Below, piece by piece: positions 5,580 to 7,353 of a DNA stretch of 7,353 nt; the first letter of the stretch is position 1; every line of letters starts with the position of its first letter. This stretch comes from Candidatus Sumerlaeota bacterium. Its GTDB lineage: Bacteria > Sumerlaeota > Sumerlaeia > JADFCT01. The notes under the pieces are model-generated. The model saw only the letters and a program-made list of their open reading frames with translations. It made no database searches and was not told the DNA's origin. Made by a program: the position numbers and the translations under genes. The stretch is taken from the NCBI GenBank assembly GCA_017161665.1, contig JADFCT010000190.1, forward strand, positions 1 through 7,353, given 5' to 3'.

Positions 5580-6518
5580 ATGCAGGCCCCTCGACATCGT
5601 CATTCCATCATCGCCGGCTTCATTCTGCTGCTGATCGTCGCCGGAGCGCCTCTCCACGCGCAAAACAACAATCCGGAAGGCGGCGAAAGCAAGGCAAGCG
5701 AGCCGCCCGCGCCCCCCTCGCCCGAACAACTGGCGAAAAACAAGCAGGTCATGCTCCAGTCCTATATTCTGGAATGGACGACGGACCGCTCCTTCGATTT
5801 CGGCTTCGCCATCGATTATACCAAAACGGTTTTGGAAAATAATCTCGAACTGACCGACGCCTCCATGGTCCTGCCCCCGCCGTCGGTGCCCGAAATCGGC
5901 ATTCGCGCCTTCTTCGACAACTTCGAACTGGAAGACGACATCGAGATTGTGGCCGAAGCCCTGGAACAGGTGGGAAAGGTCAAAAAAATTCATGAGATTA
6001 CCCAGACCTGCAAGGTCAGCCCCGATGGGAAAACGCCGGCGTCCTCCATCCACAGCGGCGGCGAAATCCCTTATGACGATATCCAACCCAGCGGGTCCGA
6101 CAACTTTTACGCCTCGCTGCGTTACACCAAAGTGGGAACCCAGGTGGACATCACCGAAGTGACCATTCCCGTGGACGGATATGTGCAGTTTCACATCGGC
6201 GCCGAAGTCAGCGATGTGGTCAACACCGTCCCCGTCGGCAAGGATACCAACGGCGAATCCATGTTTGCCAGTACCGAATCCAATCAAAAAATTGACGGCA
6301 CCTTACTGGTCAAAAATGGGAACCTCATCGTCTATGGGATCATCAAGACCAATACGAAAAACATTGGCGAACTCGGTGTGCCCTGGCTTTCCCGCATCCC
6401 GATTCTCGGATACCTCTTCAAGAGCCACAGCGTAGACAAGTCTTCGAGAGAACTTTTGTTTTTGATTCGCCCCATCATCATCGATATGAAGGACCATGAT
6501 CCGACCACAACGACATAA
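5580..6518 (+). CDS. Minimal secretin (GspD/PilQ-type channel domain only)
   Basis: The 312-residue product has a signal peptide (basic RHRH at 6-9, hydrophobic 10-24, likely cleavage after LHA at 27) and a Pro/Ala/Glu-rich linker (29-52). A secretin channel domain then fills the rest. Diagnostic features, in order, are QSYILEWTTDRSFDFGFAIDY (opening strands, about 60-80), FELEDDIEIVAEALEQVGKV (115-134), SGGEIPYDDI (159-168), YTKVGTQVDITEV (182-194) with FHIGAEVSDV (204-213), LLVKNGNLIVYGIIKT (242-257) and the signature VPWLSRIPILGYLFKS (267-282) before LLFLIRPIIID (292-302). Secretins form 12-15-subunit outer-membrane gates for type II/III secretion, type IV pili and phage export. Most are 500-750 residues with periplasmic N0-N3 domains, and none is present here. 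The start is chosen by the Shine-Dalgarno at 5564-5574. The gene follows the TPR lipoprotein gene by 40 bases, and its end overlaps the next gene by 23 bases. Confidence 0.88.
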   Translation: MQAPRHRHSIIAGFILLLIVAGAPLHAQNNNPEGGESKASEPPAPPSPEQLAKNKQVMLQSYILEWTTDRSFDFGFAIDYTKTVLENNLELTDASMVLPPPSVPEIGIRAFFDNFELEDDIEIVAEALEQVGKVKKIHEITQTCKVSPDGKTPASSIHSGGEIPYDDIQPSGSDNFYASLRYTKVGTQVDITEVTIPVDGYVQFHIGAEVSDVVNTVPVGKDTNGESMFASTESNQKIDGTLLVKNGNLIVYGIIKTNTKNIGELGVPWLSRIPILGYLFKSHSVDKSSRELLFLIRPIIIDMKDHDPTTTT

Positions 6519-7353
6519 ATTCCAGCAAGCGCTTCTGATTCTGATGATCCTCGGGCGCCTGCCCTTGACGGGCGCCAGCGAGGAATCCAACCCTTCCGGC
6601 GCGCCGACCTCAAAGACCGCTTCAATTGTCGCGTCTTTTGTGGCAGATGATGCCGCATGGGGTGAATCATTGATTGATCCAGGCGCCGCATCCATTACCA
6701 GCGGCGTGAGCCTTTCCACTTCCAGCGGACCCGCCAAATCCGACGACGATGACGCTTCAACCACGAAGACTCAAGAAAAGGCGACGCTCGATATTCGGGT
6801 GGACGACGGAACCATGGATCCCTGGAACGCCTGGCTGGATTGGCTGCAAAAGGAAGAGGACGTCGCCACCTCCCCGACCGGTTTAAATGGGTTCGTGCCA
6901 ACATCCCAACGAAACATGGCGGACGACGTGGATGATCCCACCTTCCCCCGCATCGGAATCGGCGATGTCCCCCCCCCACAGCCAACACCAACGCCCCGTC
7001 CCCAACCGATAACTGAAACACCGAAGCCCGCGCAACCCACGCCCGCGCCAACACCCGAAACGGAACCGACGCCCTCCCCGAAACCGGAGGAACAAGCGGA
7101 ACCACAGGAACAAAAAGAAGAAGAAACGGCGGAACCGACACCCCAACCGCCACCGGACGAACAAAAAGCCGACTCGGGCGAAAACGAAAAAAAAGAAGAA
7201 CCCCAGGAACAACCGCCTCAAGAGGGAGAGCCCCCTGCGGACAAGCCCAAGGATGCCAAGGGGGAGGACGATAAAGCCGCCGAGGCGCCCAAGGAAGAAA
7301 AACCGCCTCAGGAAGAAAACAAGAAAGAAGAACCCACCGCGCCGGCGGGGCCG
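6496..7353 (+). CDS. Exported Pro/Glu/Lys/Gln-rich low-complexity protein, C-terminus cut by window edge
   Basis: From ATG 6496 the frame stays open for 286 codons to the last base, in a different frame from the secretin, whose end it overlaps by 23 bases. That arrangement suggests translational coupling. AAGGA (6489-6493) lies only two bases from the ATG. Residues 1-28 look like a signal peptide (RPQRHK, then hydrophobic ALLILMILG, ending TGAS). Residues 30-100 are Ser/Ala/Asp-rich, including DDDD at 83-86. A short Trp-containing segment, DPWNAWLDWLQKEED (108-122), is the only part that looks folded. From about residue 159 to the edge it is Pro-rich, first with Thr/Pro pairs (PTPTPRPQP) and then with acidic/Lys/Gln repeats (EEQ, KEEE, KKEEP). 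Such tails form extended, unfolded linkers, as in TonB-like or wall-spanning proteins. No family is recognised. Position suggests a role with the secretin: a periplasm-spanning partner, or a substrate. Confidence 0.75.
   Translation, partial: MIRPQRHKFQQALLILMILGRLPLTGASEESNPSGAPTSKTASIVASFVADDAAWGESLIDPGAASITSGVSLSTSSGPAKSDDDDASTTKTQEKATLDIRVDDGTMDPWNAWLDWLQKEEDVATSPTGLNGFVPTSQRNMADDVDDPTFPRIGIGDVPPPQPTPTPRPQPITETPKPAQPTPAPTPETEPTPSPKPEEQAEPQEQKEEETAEPTPQPPPDEQKADSGENEKKEEPQEQPPQEGEPPADKPKDAKGEDDKAAEAPKEEKPPQEENKKEEPTAPAGP
6964..7353 (+). repeat. Low-complexity Pro/Glu/Lys coding repeat
   Basis: The DNA here is strongly strand-biased (rich in A, C and G, few T on the plus strand) and built of degenerate CCN, GAA and AAA codons. 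It encodes the disordered tail of the 6496 gene. It opens with a run of nine C (6969-6977). No exact tandem unit repeats several times, so it is better called compositionally biased than a true satellite. Confidence 0.7.

Noticed and set aside
5466..6287. Minus-strand open frame of 273 codons opposite the secretin, and a 193-codon one at 4949-5530
   Set aside because: Both products are His/Gly/Asp-rich in the way typical of the complement of a high-G+C gene, and the plus-strand genes are well supported.
6695..7221. Minus-strand frames rich in Arg, Phe and Val opposite the Pro/Glu-rich gene
   Set aside because: Their composition (runs of F, R and G) is the direct complement of Pro/Glu/Lys codons, and the plus-strand frame has a signal peptide and operon position.
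1..7353. tRNA, rRNA, CRISPR array, insertion sequence or attachment site
   Set aside because: No cloverleaf-like segments, spaced direct repeats, transposase motifs or long terminal inverted repeats were seen on reading either strand.

Overview
The window holds seven protein-coding genes at roughly 55-60% G+C: two in full and one cut by the edge on the minus side at the left, then a plus-strand transporter, a minus-strand radical SAM gene, and a plus-strand cluster of three that runs off the right edge. No rRNA, tRNA, CRISPR array or insertion sequence was seen. The combination of an exported LF-like metallopeptidase, a CNT nucleoside transporter resembling the Vibrio/animal branch, a SPASM radical SAM protein, a secretin and lipoprotein-type signals points to a Gram-negative-type bacterium with an outer membrane. 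My guess is an uncultured or environmental lineage near the PVC group, Hydrogenedentota or Sumerlaeota. This taxonomic guess is weak and rests on family impressions only.

Left region (1-1571, minus strand): an exported zinc metallopeptidase (825-1571) with HELCH and a downstream EYFAE motif, followed 32 bases later by a membrane-anchored M23-type peptidase (792 down to the left edge, truncated before its last zinc motif). The two are probably co-transcribed. A 338-base intergenic stretch (1572-1909) separates them from a divergent transporter gene. It carries a 9-bp inverted repeat, a possible minus-strand promoter and a good ribosome binding site for the transporter.

Centre (1910-4345): a concentrative nucleoside transporter (plus) faces a radical SAM/SPASM protein (minus). 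They converge with a 21-base gap and no clear terminator.

Right region (4427-7353, plus strand): a TPR lipoprotein, then a very short secretin consisting of little more than the secretin channel domain, then an exported Pro/Glu/Lys-rich protein whose start overlaps the end of the secretin gene. These three look like one operon behind a possible promoter at 4368-4397. The cassette is the best candidate here for an undescribed system: a lipoprotein that could assist secretin targeting, a minimal outer-membrane channel, and a low-complexity periplasmic or surface protein, without a recognisable ATPase or pilin in view. Its borders lie outside the window.
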